Shown here one piece after another: positions 20,959-30,185 of a stretch of DNA of 43,914 bases. The DNA lies in assembly GCA_910586345.1 (NCBI GenBank), contig CAJUHC010000008.1, positions 5,489-49,402 of the forward strand. The letters are read 5' to 3'. The notes under the pieces are model-generated. The model did no database searches, had not been told where the DNA came from, and worked only from the letters and a program-made list of their open reading frames with translations. The first letter of the stretch is position 1. The number at the start of each line of letters is the position of its first letter. The stretch comes from an uncultured Christensenella sp. (lineage in GTDB: Bacteria > Bacillota > Clostridia > Christensenellales > Borkfalkiaceae). Made by a program: the position numbers and the translations under genes.

Positions 20959-23133
20959 TTAAAGCCTTATTTCTTCTTCGATATCGATTTTTTCGCCGGG
21001 GAGACCGTTCAGAACGCCGTCCACGGTATTGGAGTAAAGCGCGCCGCTCATATGCAATTCAACTTCGGTTATCGCGTTATAAAAACCCTCGTTCGATTGG
21101 GGATTGTCAACCGGATTCAGTGTAAGATACACGCGGTAATCGGTTTGCAGTTGCCACTCGTTGAGATACAACTTTAAATGAATTACCTCGACTACCTCGT
21201 ATTCGTTGGTATCGTCATTGAATTCCACACATTCGATGTCAACGGTGAAACTGCCGTCTTCCGCCACTTCTATAAGCGAGCCGTCCTCGGCGTAAAGCTT
21301 TACGCCGGTAACTACGCCGCCTTCTATAACAGGCGCCGCGGAAACAGTCGTTTCTCTTGCATTTTCGATTCCGAGCTTGTAAGCAGTGATATACATATTA
21401 TTCATACTGCCGTTATCTTCTTCGGTCCAATAATAATTGATATAATTGACTTCGTTCGAGCCGACGTCTTCAAGCGTATACGCGGAAGAAGCCAGTTTAA
21501 AGCCGCCGTTTACAGTCTCGGAGGTCGAATCCTCGAAGAAAGTCAGATTCTGGACTTCGACTTTTCCGAGTTCTTCGTTAAAGAACGCATTGAAAGAAAC
21601 GCGCTGTTTGGCAGACGAAGATTCAAAACCGGTTATTTTCATTCCCGTTACGGTATAACCGTCGAGAGTGTATTCGAGTTTGAAATTTTTAATAGAAAAC
21701 GTTGAGGTCGTAGGAATACCGATATGGTAATCCATCATTACGAAATGACCTAAATCTTTATCGAAACGAGCGACTTTGGTTTCGATATAGGGTTTTGTTA
21801 CGGATACTTTAAATTCCGTTTGACTTATATTCTCGGTAAGTTTTCCGAAAGACGTCTTTAAAGCTTTAACGGAAGAACCCGCATATCCCAAAAGAGTATC
21901 TATTGCGGTCTTGTCGAGTGTATTGTTCAAAGAAATCGTAACGGGAATCTTGTTTGCTTCGCATATGAATTTTAAGAATTTATTTATTAATTCTTTCAAT
22001 TCGTTCGAGCCGACAATTTTAACGATATATTCGTAAACGGTCGAATCCGCATCGGGTGCGACTATATAGGACGCAACGTCCACGCCCATTGCTTCGAAAA
22101 TTTCTCCGACCGTAGTTCCGTCTTCAGTTTCTATCGAGGAAATTCCGGCAATCAAATCTTCGATTGATTCATATATTTCCGCGGAAGTAACCGAAGCGGT
22201 AGACGCTTCTATTAAAGATTTAACCGTTTTATTTGAAAGCACGTCGCCGAACGTCGTATTTTCATCGATTACGTCGAGGAAACTCTTTATACACCGCACC
22301 AGATTATACGCGGCTTTATTGAAATCAACGGTAGCCTTACCCTTTTCAAAAATCACCGCGCCCAAAGAGTCGGCTAAAATAATATTCGAATAACTCGTTG
22401 CGGGCACGAACAGCGACTGAACTGCGTTTCCGACCGTAAATTCGCCGCCGAGCAATGATTTCAGCATTTCGTCTATATAACTGCCGTATTCGCTTACGGC
22501 AAGCCATTCGCCGTAAGATTCGTCGACGGTTCCGTCCCAGTTAAAAGTTACGTCCGAAAAATCGGTAATATTCGATTCCTCACCGTTTCCGCTATAAGTA
22601 AATAAATTCCAATCGCGGATAAACGCATAAAAATACTCGTCGGCTTTAATTTCTTCGGTTTCCGTATTGCCGTTTTTAGTTACGCTTACCGTCTTCTTTT
22701 TGTTTTCCGAATAAGATATATCTCCGTCGCCGGTTTTAACGTTCAATTTGGCGTCGGCACCGATTGCGTCGGAATCTTCGAGCAGATATAAATATCCATC
22801 GTCGAGTTTTTCTCCTTTTTCGTCCACGTGATAACTGCGGCAATTTTGCGTGAGTTCAGACGATAAGTCAATATCTGCATAATCGGTTTTCTGCGTAACT
22901 ACGGAATCGAGCAAAGCCTTTACTTCTTCGCCGCCTCCTCCGAAATCGAAAGACCAGTCCTTCAACGCCTGATTTCCCGGGGTTTCGGGAGTTTCCGGAG
23001 TTTCGGGCGTACCCGAATTGCCGGGAGGATTTTTATTAACGTTTTCGTCGCCGCAAGCCGCAAAAGCCCCTACCGCGAACAACATCACGAAAGCGACGGT
23101 TACAGACGCTAACGTTCTGAATATTTTTTTCAT
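20959..23133 (-). CDS. Large secreted lipoprotein of unknown function (724 aa)
   Basis: Signal peptide with basic start and hydrophobic core ends in a lipobox-like AFAAC (Cys about 26). A short linker follows with the repeat TPETPETPETP (about 42-52), then a large mostly beta-like and helical mixed extracellular part without cysteines or any domain I recognise. Acidic, rich in Ser, Thr and Asp, as is usual for surface lipoproteins. ATG at 23133 has AAGGAG upstream. It is a single-gene unit with its own promoter and terminator. Candidate substrate-binding or surface-structure protein, but no fold can be named. Confidence 0.8.
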   Translation of the reverse strand: MKKIFRTLASVTVAFVMLFAVGAFAACGDENVNKNPPGNSGTPETPETPETPGNQALKDWSFDFGGGGEEVKALLDSVVTQKTDYADIDLSSELTQNCRSYHVDEKGEKLDDGYLYLLEDSDAIGADAKLNVKTGDGDISYSENKKKTVSVTKNGNTETEEIKADEYFYAFIRDWNLFTYSGNGEESNITDFSDVTFNWDGTVDESYGEWLAVSEYGSYIDEMLKSLLGGEFTVGNAVQSLFVPATSYSNIILADSLGAVIFEKGKATVDFNKAAYNLVRCIKSFLDVIDENTTFGDVLSNKTVKSLIEASTASVTSAEIYESIEDLIAGISSIETEDGTTVGEIFEAMGVDVASYIVAPDADSTVYEYIVKIVGSNELKELINKFLKFICEANKIPVTISLNNTLDKTAIDTLLGYAGSSVKALKTSFGKLTENISQTEFKVSVTKPYIETKVARFDKDLGHFVMMDYHIGIPTTSTFSIKNFKLEYTLDGYTVTGMKITGFESSSAKQRVSFNAFFNEELGKVEVQNLTFFEDSTSETVNGGFKLASSAYTLEDVGSNEVNYINYYWTEEDNGSMNNMYITAYKLGIENARETTVSAAPVIEGGVVTGVKLYAEDGSLIEVAEDGSFTVDIECVEFNDDTNEYEVVEVIHLKLYLNEWQLQTDYRVYLTLNPVDNPQSNEGFYNAITEVELHMSGALYSNTVDGVLNGLPGEKIDIEEEIRL

Positions 23134-23267
23134 TTTTATTCTCCTTAGCCGAAAATCATACTTTTAAAGAGTAATAATATGCGTATTGCCATAACGCATC
23201 GAGGTAATTCCTCTCTGTGTTTCGGCTTTTATACTGTAACTTTACTCTTTACGGAGGCTTTTGTCAA
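23134..23267 (-). promoter_or_regulatory. Promoter and hairpin-rich leader of the lipoprotein gene
   Basis: Minus strand -35 TTGACA (23267-23262), 17-nt spacer, -10 TAAAGT (23244-23239). The leader of about 100 nt can form GAGG-AATTA-CCTC and ATGCGT/ACGCAT hairpins before the ribosome-binding site. No known riboswitch motif is seen. Confidence 0.55.
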
Positions 23268-23304
23268 GCATTTGTTTACGGTAATTTAAATAAATTTTCG
23301 GTTG

Positions 23305-23347
23305 AAAAACCGCTCCGTTGAAAATTTTTTGAAGCGGAGCGGTTTTT
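23305..23347 (-). terminator. Terminator after the NSS transporter gene
   Basis: A 13-bp stem AAAAACCGCTCCG / CGGAGCGGTTTTT (23305-23317 with 23335-23347) and a 17-nt AT-rich loop; the minus RNA ends in U5. Confidence 0.85.
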
Positions 23348-23389
23348 TAATATGAACGAGCGTTAAAACGGAAACGCAACTTATCCGTA

Positions 23390-24910
23390 TCAGGATAAAC
23401 GTCTTTTTTTACGTCTTAGCCGTCTCCGCCTTAGCCGTATTCCGGAATTACCGAGACCGCAAATTACGAATCCCGATGAAAATACGATTATGCTTAAAGC
23501 CCAGCCGAACACGGCTTGCGTCCATAACGGATAACCGCCGTACAATCCGCCGTTTATAAATACGAGATGATATACTCCCCACATCGTAAGACAGGAAAGC
23601 GCGACCGGACTCAGATATTTAAGCGAAAACAACAAAGGCTTTGCAGGCATTTTAAATTTGCCGGTATAACGGTTTATTTCTCCCGCAAGATTTACGGGTT
23701 TGGCGTAAATACCGAGAATTACGCATTCCGCAATTCCTAAAATTAAAATATTGAAATAATTTGCAAAGTGGTCCGCTATATCCAACGCGCAAGCGGCGAC
23801 GGGAGTCGCAAATACGATACATATTCCCGCGCCGACCGCGCTGAGTATACCGACGAGTTTTTTCTTATTTAATCCGAATTTTTCGGCAAGAGGGTTTGCC
23901 GCCGCTTCAACCATAGATACCGACGACTGCAACGCCATCATACCGAGCGACAAATAGAACAGCACTCCCACTATCGAATTTAATATTACGTTTCCCTCGC
24001 CGAACACGAGCGCGATAGCCGCAGGATATACCATAAAAGCGGTAACTATACCCGACTGCGAAATTTCGCCTTGAAGTCCGCACCCGTAAAGAGTTGTAAA
24101 CAGCACCACCGACGAAAGTATAGACACGAAAAAATCCGCAAACGCGATAATAAGACTGTCGCGGAATACGTTGGTTTTTTCGGGCAGATACGCGCCGTAC
24201 GCGGGCATTATGCCCACGAGCACTGAAAGCGAGAAAAAAACCTGCCCTACCGCGTTTATCCAAAGTTCCGCATCGCCCAAAGCGGTTAAATCGGGAACGA
24301 ACAGCGCGTATAGAGCCTCCCCGCTGTTTTCATACAAAAGACCTCTTACAGCGAGAAAGAAAAGCAGCGCCAAAGGTATCATTACGGTGAATTTTGCGGT
24401 ACGCGAGAGCGAACCCGCCCCGCCTCTCAAACACAGGTACATCAATATCCAGGCCAATATAATGCAAACGATTACGATAGGAGACGCTTTTTCTCCGAGA
24501 ACCTGCGTAAAAAAATATTCGCTCGTCTGTGTCTGCGTCATAGAAGAAGCCGATTTGCAGAGCGGAACGATTTTTATCACCATAGCAATTATCCAGCCTA
24601 AAATTCCCGCGTAAAGCAGAGCGACCGCCAGAGAATTGAAACACGAAGCCCAGCCGAGCGGTTCGGTTTTTTTGTTCAGGCTCGCCATACATTTGGGAGA
24701 ACCACCGCGGAATTTTCTACCCAGCGCGATTTCGGCGTTAAGTACGGGTATACCTATGAGTATTAAAGCAACGATATATATTAAAAGAAAAGTGCCTCCG
24801 CCGTACTTCGCGCAGAGCCCCGGAAAACGAAGACTGTCGCCAAGTCCGACCGCCGCGCCTACGCACGCAAGTATGAAGCCTCCCCTCGATTTGAATCTTT
24901 CCTGTGTCAT
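23390..24910 (-). CDS. Neurotransmitter:sodium symporter (NSS/SNF) family transporter
   Basis: Na+-coupled uptake of an amino acid or related amine (LeuT family). The first membrane helix carries the family motif GFILACVGAAVGLGDSLRFP (about 11-30), where unwound TM1 forms the substrate and Na+ site; KYGGGTFLLIYI follows. About 12 hydrophobic segments and 506 residues are typical. A basic tail (RLRRRRLRRKKRRLS) ends the protein. The substrate cannot be read from sequence. The ATG at 24910 has no good ribosome-binding site, and a terminator hairpin ends only about 17 nt upstream, so expression may depend on read-through or antitermination. Confidence 0.92.
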   Translation of the reverse strand: MTQERFKSRGGFILACVGAAVGLGDSLRFPGLCAKYGGGTFLLIYIVALILIGIPVLNAEIALGRKFRGGSPKCMASLNKKTEPLGWASCFNSLAVALLYAGILGWIIAMVIKIVPLCKSASSMTQTQTSEYFFTQVLGEKASPIVIVCIILAWILMYLCLRGGAGSLSRTAKFTVMIPLALLFFLAVRGLLYENSGEALYALFVPDLTALGDAELWINAVGQVFFSLSVLVGIMPAYGAYLPEKTNVFRDSLIIAFADFFVSILSSVVLFTTLYGCGLQGEISQSGIVTAFMVYPAAIALVFGEGNVILNSIVGVLFYLSLGMMALQSSVSMVEAAANPLAEKFGLNKKKLVGILSAVGAGICIVFATPVAACALDIADHFANYFNILILGIAECVILGIYAKPVNLAGEINRYTGKFKMPAKPLLFSLKYLSPVALSCLTMWGVYHLVFINGGLYGGYPLWTQAVFGWALSIIVFSSGFVICGLGNSGIRLRRRRLRRKKRRLS

Positions 24911-24925
24911 ATGCTTTAATATATT

Positions 24926-24957
24926 AAAAAGACTTCTTCCGTATACCTCGGAAGAAG
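24926..24957 (-). terminator. Terminator between the 25257 gene and the NSS transporter
   Basis: A 9-bp perfect stem CTTCTTCCG / CGGAAGAAG (24933-24941 with 24949-24957), 7-nt loop, then TCTTTTT on the minus strand. It ends about 17 nt before the transporter start, leaving no room for a promoter after it. Confidence 0.85.
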
Positions 24958-24978
24958 CCGTCTTGAATTATATCGGGT

Positions 24979-25257
24979 TTAATTAAGTTTTTTTAATTTG
25001 CCGAGATTGATTTTCGCATAAACGAACAACGCAATAAGCGCAACGAAAACCGCGGCTATAACGACGAGTATCACGATAAAACCGATAAGCGAAGCGTTCG
25101 TATCCTTTATCACCGTCAACGCGAGTATTCCGAAAACCAGCAGAACGCCTGCGAGCGCGCCCGCGACCGCAACGAGCAATTTGATTATTTTTACCGCTTT
25201 CTGCGCTTTCTTTATAAGAAGTTTAGAGTACTGTTCTTTGTTCAAATTCTCTTCCAT
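24979..25257 (-). CDS. Small two-pass membrane protein (92 aa)
   Basis: N-terminal charged helix of about 22 residues, then two long hydrophobic segments (about 24-48 and 57-82) joined by a short polar loop, and a basic C-terminus. I recognise no family. ATG at 25257 follows CAGGAG. It lies 53 nt after rex, with a TATAAA-like stretch between, so it may share the glucokinase-rex transcript or have its own start. It ends in a strong terminator. Confidence 0.65.
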   Translation of the reverse strand: MEENLNKEQYSKLLIKKAQKAVKIIKLLVAVAGALAGVLLVFGILALTVIKDTNASLIGFIVILVVIAAVFVALIALFVYAKINLGKLKKLN

Positions 25258-25310
25258 AAACTCTCCTGTATTATTTTATAAAATATTTCGTCGGTTTCTA
25301 TTATTGTCGT

Positions 25311-25922
25311 TTATATCATACTTGACAAAATCGCAAGATTCGCCGCAACGTCTATATGACGGACTACGATTCCGTCGGGGGCCTTAATAAGAACAGGCGC
25401 AAAGTTTAAAATAGCTTTTACGCCGCTTTCGATAAGCAGGTCGGAAACCTTCTGCGCATACTGCGCAGGAACGCAGACGACCGCAAGTTCCGCTTTGAGA
25501 CGGCGCACTTCCCTTTTAGCGTCGAGAATATCGAATACGGGTTTACCTGCGACGGCAGTTCCGATTTTTGCAACGTCGCTGTCGAAAGCCGCGACTATTT
25601 CGATACCGTAATTCGCGAAACCGCCGTAACTGAGCACGGCTCTGCCGAGCGCGCCGACGCCCGCTATCACGGCGCTGCGTCTGCCGTTGCAGCACAAGAA
25701 GTCTTCCAACGCGCTTATCAGTTCTTTCGCGACGTAGCCTACGCGGGGTCTGCCCGTCGCGGAGGTATACGCCAAATCTTTCCTTACGAGCACTTCGCCC
25801 ATTCCCAAAGCTTCCGCAATCAGTCCGGAAGAAACATAAGTTCTGTCTTCGGGCAAAGATTTCAGATAATTCAGATAAATAGGCAGTCTCTGAAGTGAAA
25901 TAACAGGTATATCCTTGTTCAT
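25311..25922 (-). CDS. rex: Redox-sensing transcriptional repressor Rex
   Basis: Senses the NADH/NAD+ ratio and represses fermentation, hydrogenase and related genes when NAD+ is high. The winged-helix half (1-75) has RLPIYLNYLKSL and EVLVRKDLAYTSATGRPRVGY; the Rossmann half has GVGALGRAV at 88-96 (usually GxGNLG; Asn is Ala here), AFDSD and a C-terminal swapped helix. 203 residues is typical. Starts 3 nt after the glucokinase stop. hydCBA would be a natural target, but I could not find a clear Rex box at that promoter. Confidence 0.94.
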   Translation of the reverse strand: MNKDIPVISLQRLPIYLNYLKSLPEDRTYVSSGLIAEALGMGEVLVRKDLAYTSATGRPRVGYVAKELISALEDFLCCNGRRSAVIAGVGALGRAVLSYGGFANYGIEIVAAFDSDVAKIGTAVAGKPVFDILDAKREVRRLKAELAVVCVPAQYAQKVSDLLIESGVKAILNFAPVLIKAPDGIVVRHIDVAANLAILSSMI

Positions 25923-25925
25923 AAA

Positions 25926-26861
25926 CTATTCCTGTATCATAAGCGCGGCCGCGCCGTAAGCGCCTGCGGCGGCGCCGAGAGTCGCCGTCGTCACTTTAAC
26001 CGGCGCATAATGCCCAGCAAAAAGTTCTCTGTCCAATATATTCTGAATCGGAGCCGTTAAATTTTCACGCTGCGCCGAAACTCCTCCTCCGAGCATAATT
26101 ACCTGCGGACGGAAAATATTCGCTATATTGACGAGTCCGCAGGCGAGATATTTTATATACCAGTCCACGACTTCGTGAGCGGCTATATCGCAGTCGGCGT
26201 AATCGAAAGCCGTCTTACCGGTAGCGGTGTCGGAAGTACAGCTTTGCCACATTGCCGAACCCGCGTCCTCCTCCATAGCCCACTTCGTACGTTTGATAAG
26301 AGCGGTCGCCGACGAATAAGCCTCGAAGCATCCGCGTCTGCCGCAGGTGCATCTGTTGCCTCCGCGCTCGATAACCATATGTCCGAGTTCCGCGCCCGCC
26401 GATTTATTTCCTTCGAAAAGTTTTCCGCCTATAACTATTCCCCCGCCGACTCCGGTCCCGAGGGTAACGAGTACGCTGTCGCTGTAATTCTTTCCCGCGC
26501 CGAATTTTGCTTCGCCGAGAGCCGCGGCGTTCGCGTCGTTCGTTATTTTTACCGGAATATGCATTCTTTCCTCAACGAGTTTTGCAAGGGGAAAATCTTT
26601 AAGTCTTAAATTACTCGAAAGAACGACCGTTCCGTTTTCTGCGTCGATAACTCCCGCGCAACCGATTCCGACGCCCTTAACTCTCTCCACGGCGATTCCG
26701 CTGTTCACTATAAGTCTGTTGCAAATAACTTCTATGCCGTCGGCTATCTCTTCGCCTTTACCGGTGGTTACGCTGTCCTCTCCGTAAAGCTTACCGTTCC
26801 TGTCGATAATTGCTCCCTTAATAGTAGTTCCGCCGACGTCGATTCCTATATACAGCGACAT
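25926..26861 (-). CDS. glcK: ROK-family glucokinase
   Basis: ATP-dependent sugar kinase, most likely for glucose. ATP-binding GIDVGGTTIKGA (5-16), catalytic NDANAAALGE (about 107-116), GTGVGGGIVI, AELGHMVIE and the ROK zinc motif CTCGRRGCFEAY (about 169-180). No N-terminal DNA-binding domain, so it is a kinase and not a ROK repressor. 311 residues fits. ATG at 26861 has GGAGG upstream and a strong promoter at 26896-26923. Co-transcribed with rex, tying glycolytic entry to redox control. Sugar specificity is inferred from the family. Confidence 0.9.
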   Translation of the reverse strand: MSLYIGIDVGGTTIKGAIIDRNGKLYGEDSVTTGKGEEIADGIEVICNRLIVNSGIAVERVKGVGIGCAGVIDAENGTVVLSSNLRLKDFPLAKLVEERMHIPVKITNDANAAALGEAKFGAGKNYSDSVLVTLGTGVGGGIVIGGKLFEGNKSAGAELGHMVIERGGNRCTCGRRGCFEAYSSATALIKRTKWAMEEDAGSAMWQSCTSDTATGKTAFDYADCDIAAHEVVDWYIKYLACGLVNIANIFRPQVIMLGGGVSAQRENLTAPIQNILDRELFAGHYAPVKVTTATLGAAAGAYGAAALMIQE

Positions 26862-26895
26862 ATTCCCTCCGAATTGATTTGATATTTATATATCT

Positions 26896-26923
26896 ATTAT
26901 ACTATTAATATTAAAAATGTCAA
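26896..26923 (-). promoter_or_regulatory. Promoter of glcK-rex
   Basis: Minus strand perfect -35 TTGACA (26923-26918), 16-nt spacer, perfect -10 TATAAT (26901-26896). Confidence 0.85.
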
Positions 26924-26928
26924 TACGT

Positions 26929-26954
26929 AAAAAAGGATACGCGCGAGCGTACCC
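26929..26954 (-). terminator. Terminator after nrdD-nrdG-dut
   Basis: GGGTACGC pairs with GCGTATCC (one G-U pair) around a 4-nt loop (26935-26942 with 26947-26954), then six U on the minus strand. Confidence 0.85.
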
Positions 26955-26960
26955 CGAATA

Positions 26961-27398
26961 TTATTTCGTTCCGGTAGAACCGAAACCGCCCGCACCTCTC
27001 ACGGTACGGGAAAGTTCGTCCGTTTCCTCGAATTCGGCAGTTACGTACGGAGCGATAACGATTTGCGCGATTCTCTCTCCCGCCGATACCGACTGAACGG
27101 TATCGGAATGATTGTGAAGCGCGACTTTTACTTCGCCGCGGTAGTCGCAGTCAACCACCCCGACTTTATTCGCGGGAGCAAGCCCTTTTTTTGTCGCAAG
27201 CCCGCTTCTCGCGTAAATAAGCCCCGCATATCCCGAAGGCAATTCAAGCGCGAGCCCTGTCGGTATAACTGCCGTTGTATGAGGCTCAATCTGGATTTCG
27301 CCGTCGGCGCAAGCATATAAATCGGCTCCCGCCGCGTATTCGCTGCCGTATGTAGGAACTATTGCATTAGGGTTCAGTTTTTTAATATTTACTTTCAT
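26961..27398 (-). CDS. dut: Deoxyuridine 5'-triphosphate nucleotidohydrolase (dUTPase)
   Basis: Hydrolyses dUTP to dUMP, keeping uracil out of DNA and feeding thymidylate synthesis. All five trimeric-dUTPase motifs are present in order: AAGADLYA, PSGYAGLIYARSGLA, GVVDCDYRGEVKVALHNHS, RIAQIVIAPY and the C-terminal RGAGGFGSTG that closes the site. 145 residues is standard. The ATG at 27398 is the family start; a longer frame to 27473 is an overlap into nrdG. Its ribosome-binding site is only purine-rich (GAGAGAG). Third gene of nrdD-nrdG-dut, a logical dNTP-supply operon. Confidence 0.96.
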   Translation of the reverse strand: MKVNIKKLNPNAIVPTYGSEYAAGADLYACADGEIQIEPHTTAVIPTGLALELPSGYAGLIYARSGLATKKGLAPANKVGVVDCDYRGEVKVALHNHSDTVQSVSAGERIAQIVIAPYVTAEFEETDELSRTVRGAGGFGSTGTK

Positions 27399-27411
27399 TT
27401 TTTTCTCTCTC

Positions 27412-27945
27412 TTACAATTCCGAATTTTCGTCCCAAGGCACGACCTCGTCGCTTTCAAGCGAAGGCTGAACAAGTATTATGCGCTGGTTGGACGAACCGC
27501 GGAATCTGAGGTTTAAATCTTTCAGTTCTTCCACGAATTTTCCGTCGACAAGCACGTCTATACATTTCAGTATGCGCATAACAGTGTCGATATCGCCTTT
27601 TTTGCCCGTCAGCAAATCCGCTTCATAGTCGTAACCCGTAAAACACCAGAACGATTTTTTCGGGAATTTTTTTCTCAGTCGTTCAAGAAAAGGCGCGAGC
27701 GCTTCCGCGTTTTCGGGTTCGAACGGGTCCCCGCCCAAAAGAGTAAAGCCCTTGATATAGTCGAAATCCATCGATTTTATTATACTGTCCTCAACCTCTC
27801 GCGTAAACAGATTTCCGTAATTGAAATCCCAGGTTTCGGGATTGAAACAATTCTTACACCTGTTTCGGCAACCGCTGACGTACAGAGACACTCTTACGCC
27901 GGGACCGTTCGAAACGTCGCGCCATTTAATAGTTGCATAATTCAT
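27412..27945 (-). CDS. nrdG: Anaerobic ribonucleotide reductase activating protein (radical SAM)
   Basis: Uses a [4Fe-4S] cluster and S-adenosylmethionine to put the glycyl radical on NrdD. The cluster motif is CRNRCKNCFN (26-35). TLLGGDPFEPENAEAL (about 69-84) is the SAM-binding GGD region, and DVLVDGKFVEEL the usual later motif. 177 residues is typical of the single-domain enzyme. ATG at 27945, 41 nt after nrdD, with GAGG at a longish distance. Located directly downstream of its substrate enzyme. Confidence 0.96.
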   Translation of the reverse strand: MNYATIKWRDVSNGPGVRVSLYVSGCRNRCKNCFNPETWDFNYGNLFTREVEDSIIKSMDFDYIKGFTLLGGDPFEPENAEALAPFLERLRKKFPKKSFWCFTGYDYEADLLTGKKGDIDTVMRILKCIDVLVDGKFVEELKDLNLRFRGSSNQRIILVQPSLESDEVVPWDENSEL

Positions 27946-27986
27946 AAACGTGCCGTTTAATCCTCGTATCTTTATTGCGCCGTAAC

Positions 27987-30113
27987 TTATAAATGCAATA
28001 CTCTCGATTTAATTTCTTTGGTCTTTCCGACGTTCCAGAAATTTTCGCCGAGATAACCGCAGGTACGGCGGGTTACGTTCATTTTGCGCTGGTCCTTGTT
28101 ATGGCAGACGGGGCACTCCCATTCGTTGTCGTCGTTTATGATTATCTCGCCGTCGAAACCGCAGACGTGGCAATAATCGCTCTTCGTATTGAATTCGGCG
28201 TACTGTATGTTATCGTAAATGAATTTAACTACGTCTTCCATCGCGGTAAGGTTGTGACGCATATTGGGAATTTCCACGTAAGATATTGCTCCGCCCGAAG
28301 AAATTTGCTGGAACCGACTTTCGAATTGGAATTTCGAGAACGCGTCGATGTTTTCGCGCACGTCCACGTGATAACTGTTGGTGTAATAACCTTTATCCGT
28401 TACGTCCTTGATAGTTCCGAAACGGTTCCGGTCTATTCTCGCGAAACGGTAGCAAAGCGATTCCGCAGGAGTACCGTAAAGCCCGAAACCGAGCCCCGTC
28501 TCCTTCTTCCATTTCTCGCAGTGCTCTCTGAGCGTTTTCATTATTTTTACCGCAAATTCCGTACCCGCGGGGTCGGTATGCGAAACCCCTTTAACGAGCT
28601 TGGTTACTTCGTAAAGTCCTATATACCCGAGCGAAATCGTAGAATAGCCGTTCAGAAGATATTCATCAATCTTTTCTCCGCTTTCGAGCCGTGCAATCGC
28701 GCCGTACTGCCAATGAACGGGGGAAACGTCGCTCGTAACTCCCATAAGCGCGTTATGACGGCACATTAAAGCTTCATAACAAATTTGCAGTCTCTGTTCG
28801 AGAATTTCCCAGAATTTCTTTTCATCGCCTTTGGCGAGAATTCCGCACTGGGGAAGATTTATCGATACGACTCCCTGATTGAATCTGCCTTCGAATTTAT
28901 AGTTTCCGTCTTCGTCTTTCCAGGGCGAAAGGAAAGAACGGCATCCCATAGGCGAAAATACGTTGCCTTCGTAATTTTCGCGCATCTTTTTTGCCGATAT
29001 ATAATCGGGATACAGTCTTTTAGAGGAACACTTAACGGCAAGCTTGGTAAGATAGTCGTATTTTCCGCCCTTTAAGCAGTTGTTTTCGTCGAGAACGTAT
29101 ATAAGTTTGGGGAACGCGGGCGTGACGTAAACTCCTTTTTCGTTCTTTATACCCTCGTAGCGCTGTTTTAACACTTCTTCTATGATAAGCGCGTTTTCTT
29201 CGATATACTCGTCTTTTTCGTCGAGATACATAAAAAGCGTCACGAAAGGCGACTGTCCGTTCGTAGTCATTAAAGTGTTAATCTGATACTGTATCGTCTG
29301 AACGCCCGCTTTAAGAGATTCCTGTAAACGCATATTCACGATCTCGTTCTTCGCGCTCTCGTCGAGACGTTCTCCGAACTGCTCGTCGCACTGTCTTTTA
29401 TATTTTTCCTTGGTGCGTCTGAGGTATTTGCCGAGATGGGCGATATTTACCGACTGTCCGCCGTACTGCGAAGACGCGACGGAAGCTATTATCTGCGTCG
29501 TAATGGTACACGCGGTCTGGAAAGACTTCGGACTCTCAATCATTTTACCGTTTATCACGGTACCTTTATCGAGCATATCCTTAATATTTATAAGACAGCA
29601 GTTGAATATAGGTTGGAGAAAATAATCGGCGTCGTGGAAATGAATCGCGCCCTCGTCGTGAGCTTTTGAAATATATTCGGGTAAAAGTATACGGCGCGTC
29701 AAGTCTTTTGAAACTTCGCCCGCGATAAGGTCGCGCTGGGTGGAAGCCGTGCGCGCGTTCTTGTTGGAGTTCTCCTCCATTACGTCTTTATTGGAATTTT
29801 TGATAAGAGAAAGTATACTCTCGTCCGTAGTGTTTGCTTTACGAATGAGCGCGCGCTCGTAACGGTAGAGAATATAAGCTTTCATAAGCTGATACTTCTG
29901 AAGTTCCATCAGCTTTTCCTCTACCATATCCTGTATATCTTCGACAAGCATTCTCCGTCTGTGACGGGACGCGATGTCGTCCACAATCGCGCCTATCTGC
30001 GCCTCGGTTATTCTGTCTTCGAAATCAACCGCTTCGTTAGCCTTGCCTATTGCAACGATTATTTTGTTTCTGTCGAAATCCACGGTTGAGCCGTCGCGTT
30101 TAATAACTTTCAT
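27987..30113 (-). CDS. nrdD: Anaerobic (class III) ribonucleoside-triphosphate reductase
   Basis: Oxygen-sensitive glycyl-radical enzyme reducing NTPs to dNTPs. An ATP-cone allosteric domain (about 1-90, MKVIKRDGSTVDFDRNKI) precedes the 10-stranded barrel core. Near the end are the zinc site CHVCGF and CPVCHN and the glycyl radical in RRTCGYLG, Gly686. 708 residues is normal. ATG at 30113 has GGGAGG upstream. The promoter region carries two good NrdR boxes, so repression by NrdR (encoded elsewhere) is expected. First gene of nrdD-nrdG-dut. Confidence 0.97.
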   Translation of the reverse strand: MKVIKRDGSTVDFDRNKIIVAIGKANEAVDFEDRITEAQIGAIVDDIASRHRRRMLVEDIQDMVEEKLMELQKYQLMKAYILYRYERALIRKANTTDESILSLIKNSNKDVMEENSNKNARTASTQRDLIAGEVSKDLTRRILLPEYISKAHDEGAIHFHDADYFLQPIFNCCLINIKDMLDKGTVINGKMIESPKSFQTACTITTQIIASVASSQYGGQSVNIAHLGKYLRRTKEKYKRQCDEQFGERLDESAKNEIVNMRLQESLKAGVQTIQYQINTLMTTNGQSPFVTLFMYLDEKDEYIEENALIIEEVLKQRYEGIKNEKGVYVTPAFPKLIYVLDENNCLKGGKYDYLTKLAVKCSSKRLYPDYISAKKMRENYEGNVFSPMGCRSFLSPWKDEDGNYKFEGRFNQGVVSINLPQCGILAKGDEKKFWEILEQRLQICYEALMCRHNALMGVTSDVSPVHWQYGAIARLESGEKIDEYLLNGYSTISLGYIGLYEVTKLVKGVSHTDPAGTEFAVKIMKTLREHCEKWKKETGLGFGLYGTPAESLCYRFARIDRNRFGTIKDVTDKGYYTNSYHVDVRENIDAFSKFQFESRFQQISSGGAISYVEIPNMRHNLTAMEDVVKFIYDNIQYAEFNTKSDYCHVCGFDGEIIINDDNEWECPVCHNKDQRKMNVTRRTCGYLGENFWNVGKTKEIKSRVLHL

Positions 30114-30148
30114 TCGTCAATCCTCCCGAATATGAGTCAGTGACATAA

Positions 30149-30177
30149 AGTATAGTACACCGAAAACCCAAAGTCAA
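30149..30177 (-). promoter_or_regulatory. Promoter of nrdD-nrdG-dut
   Basis: Minus strand -35 TTGACT (30177-30172), 17-nt spacer, -10 TATACT (30154-30149); start near 30142. Confidence 0.8.
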
Positions 30178-30185
30178 GCCATATA

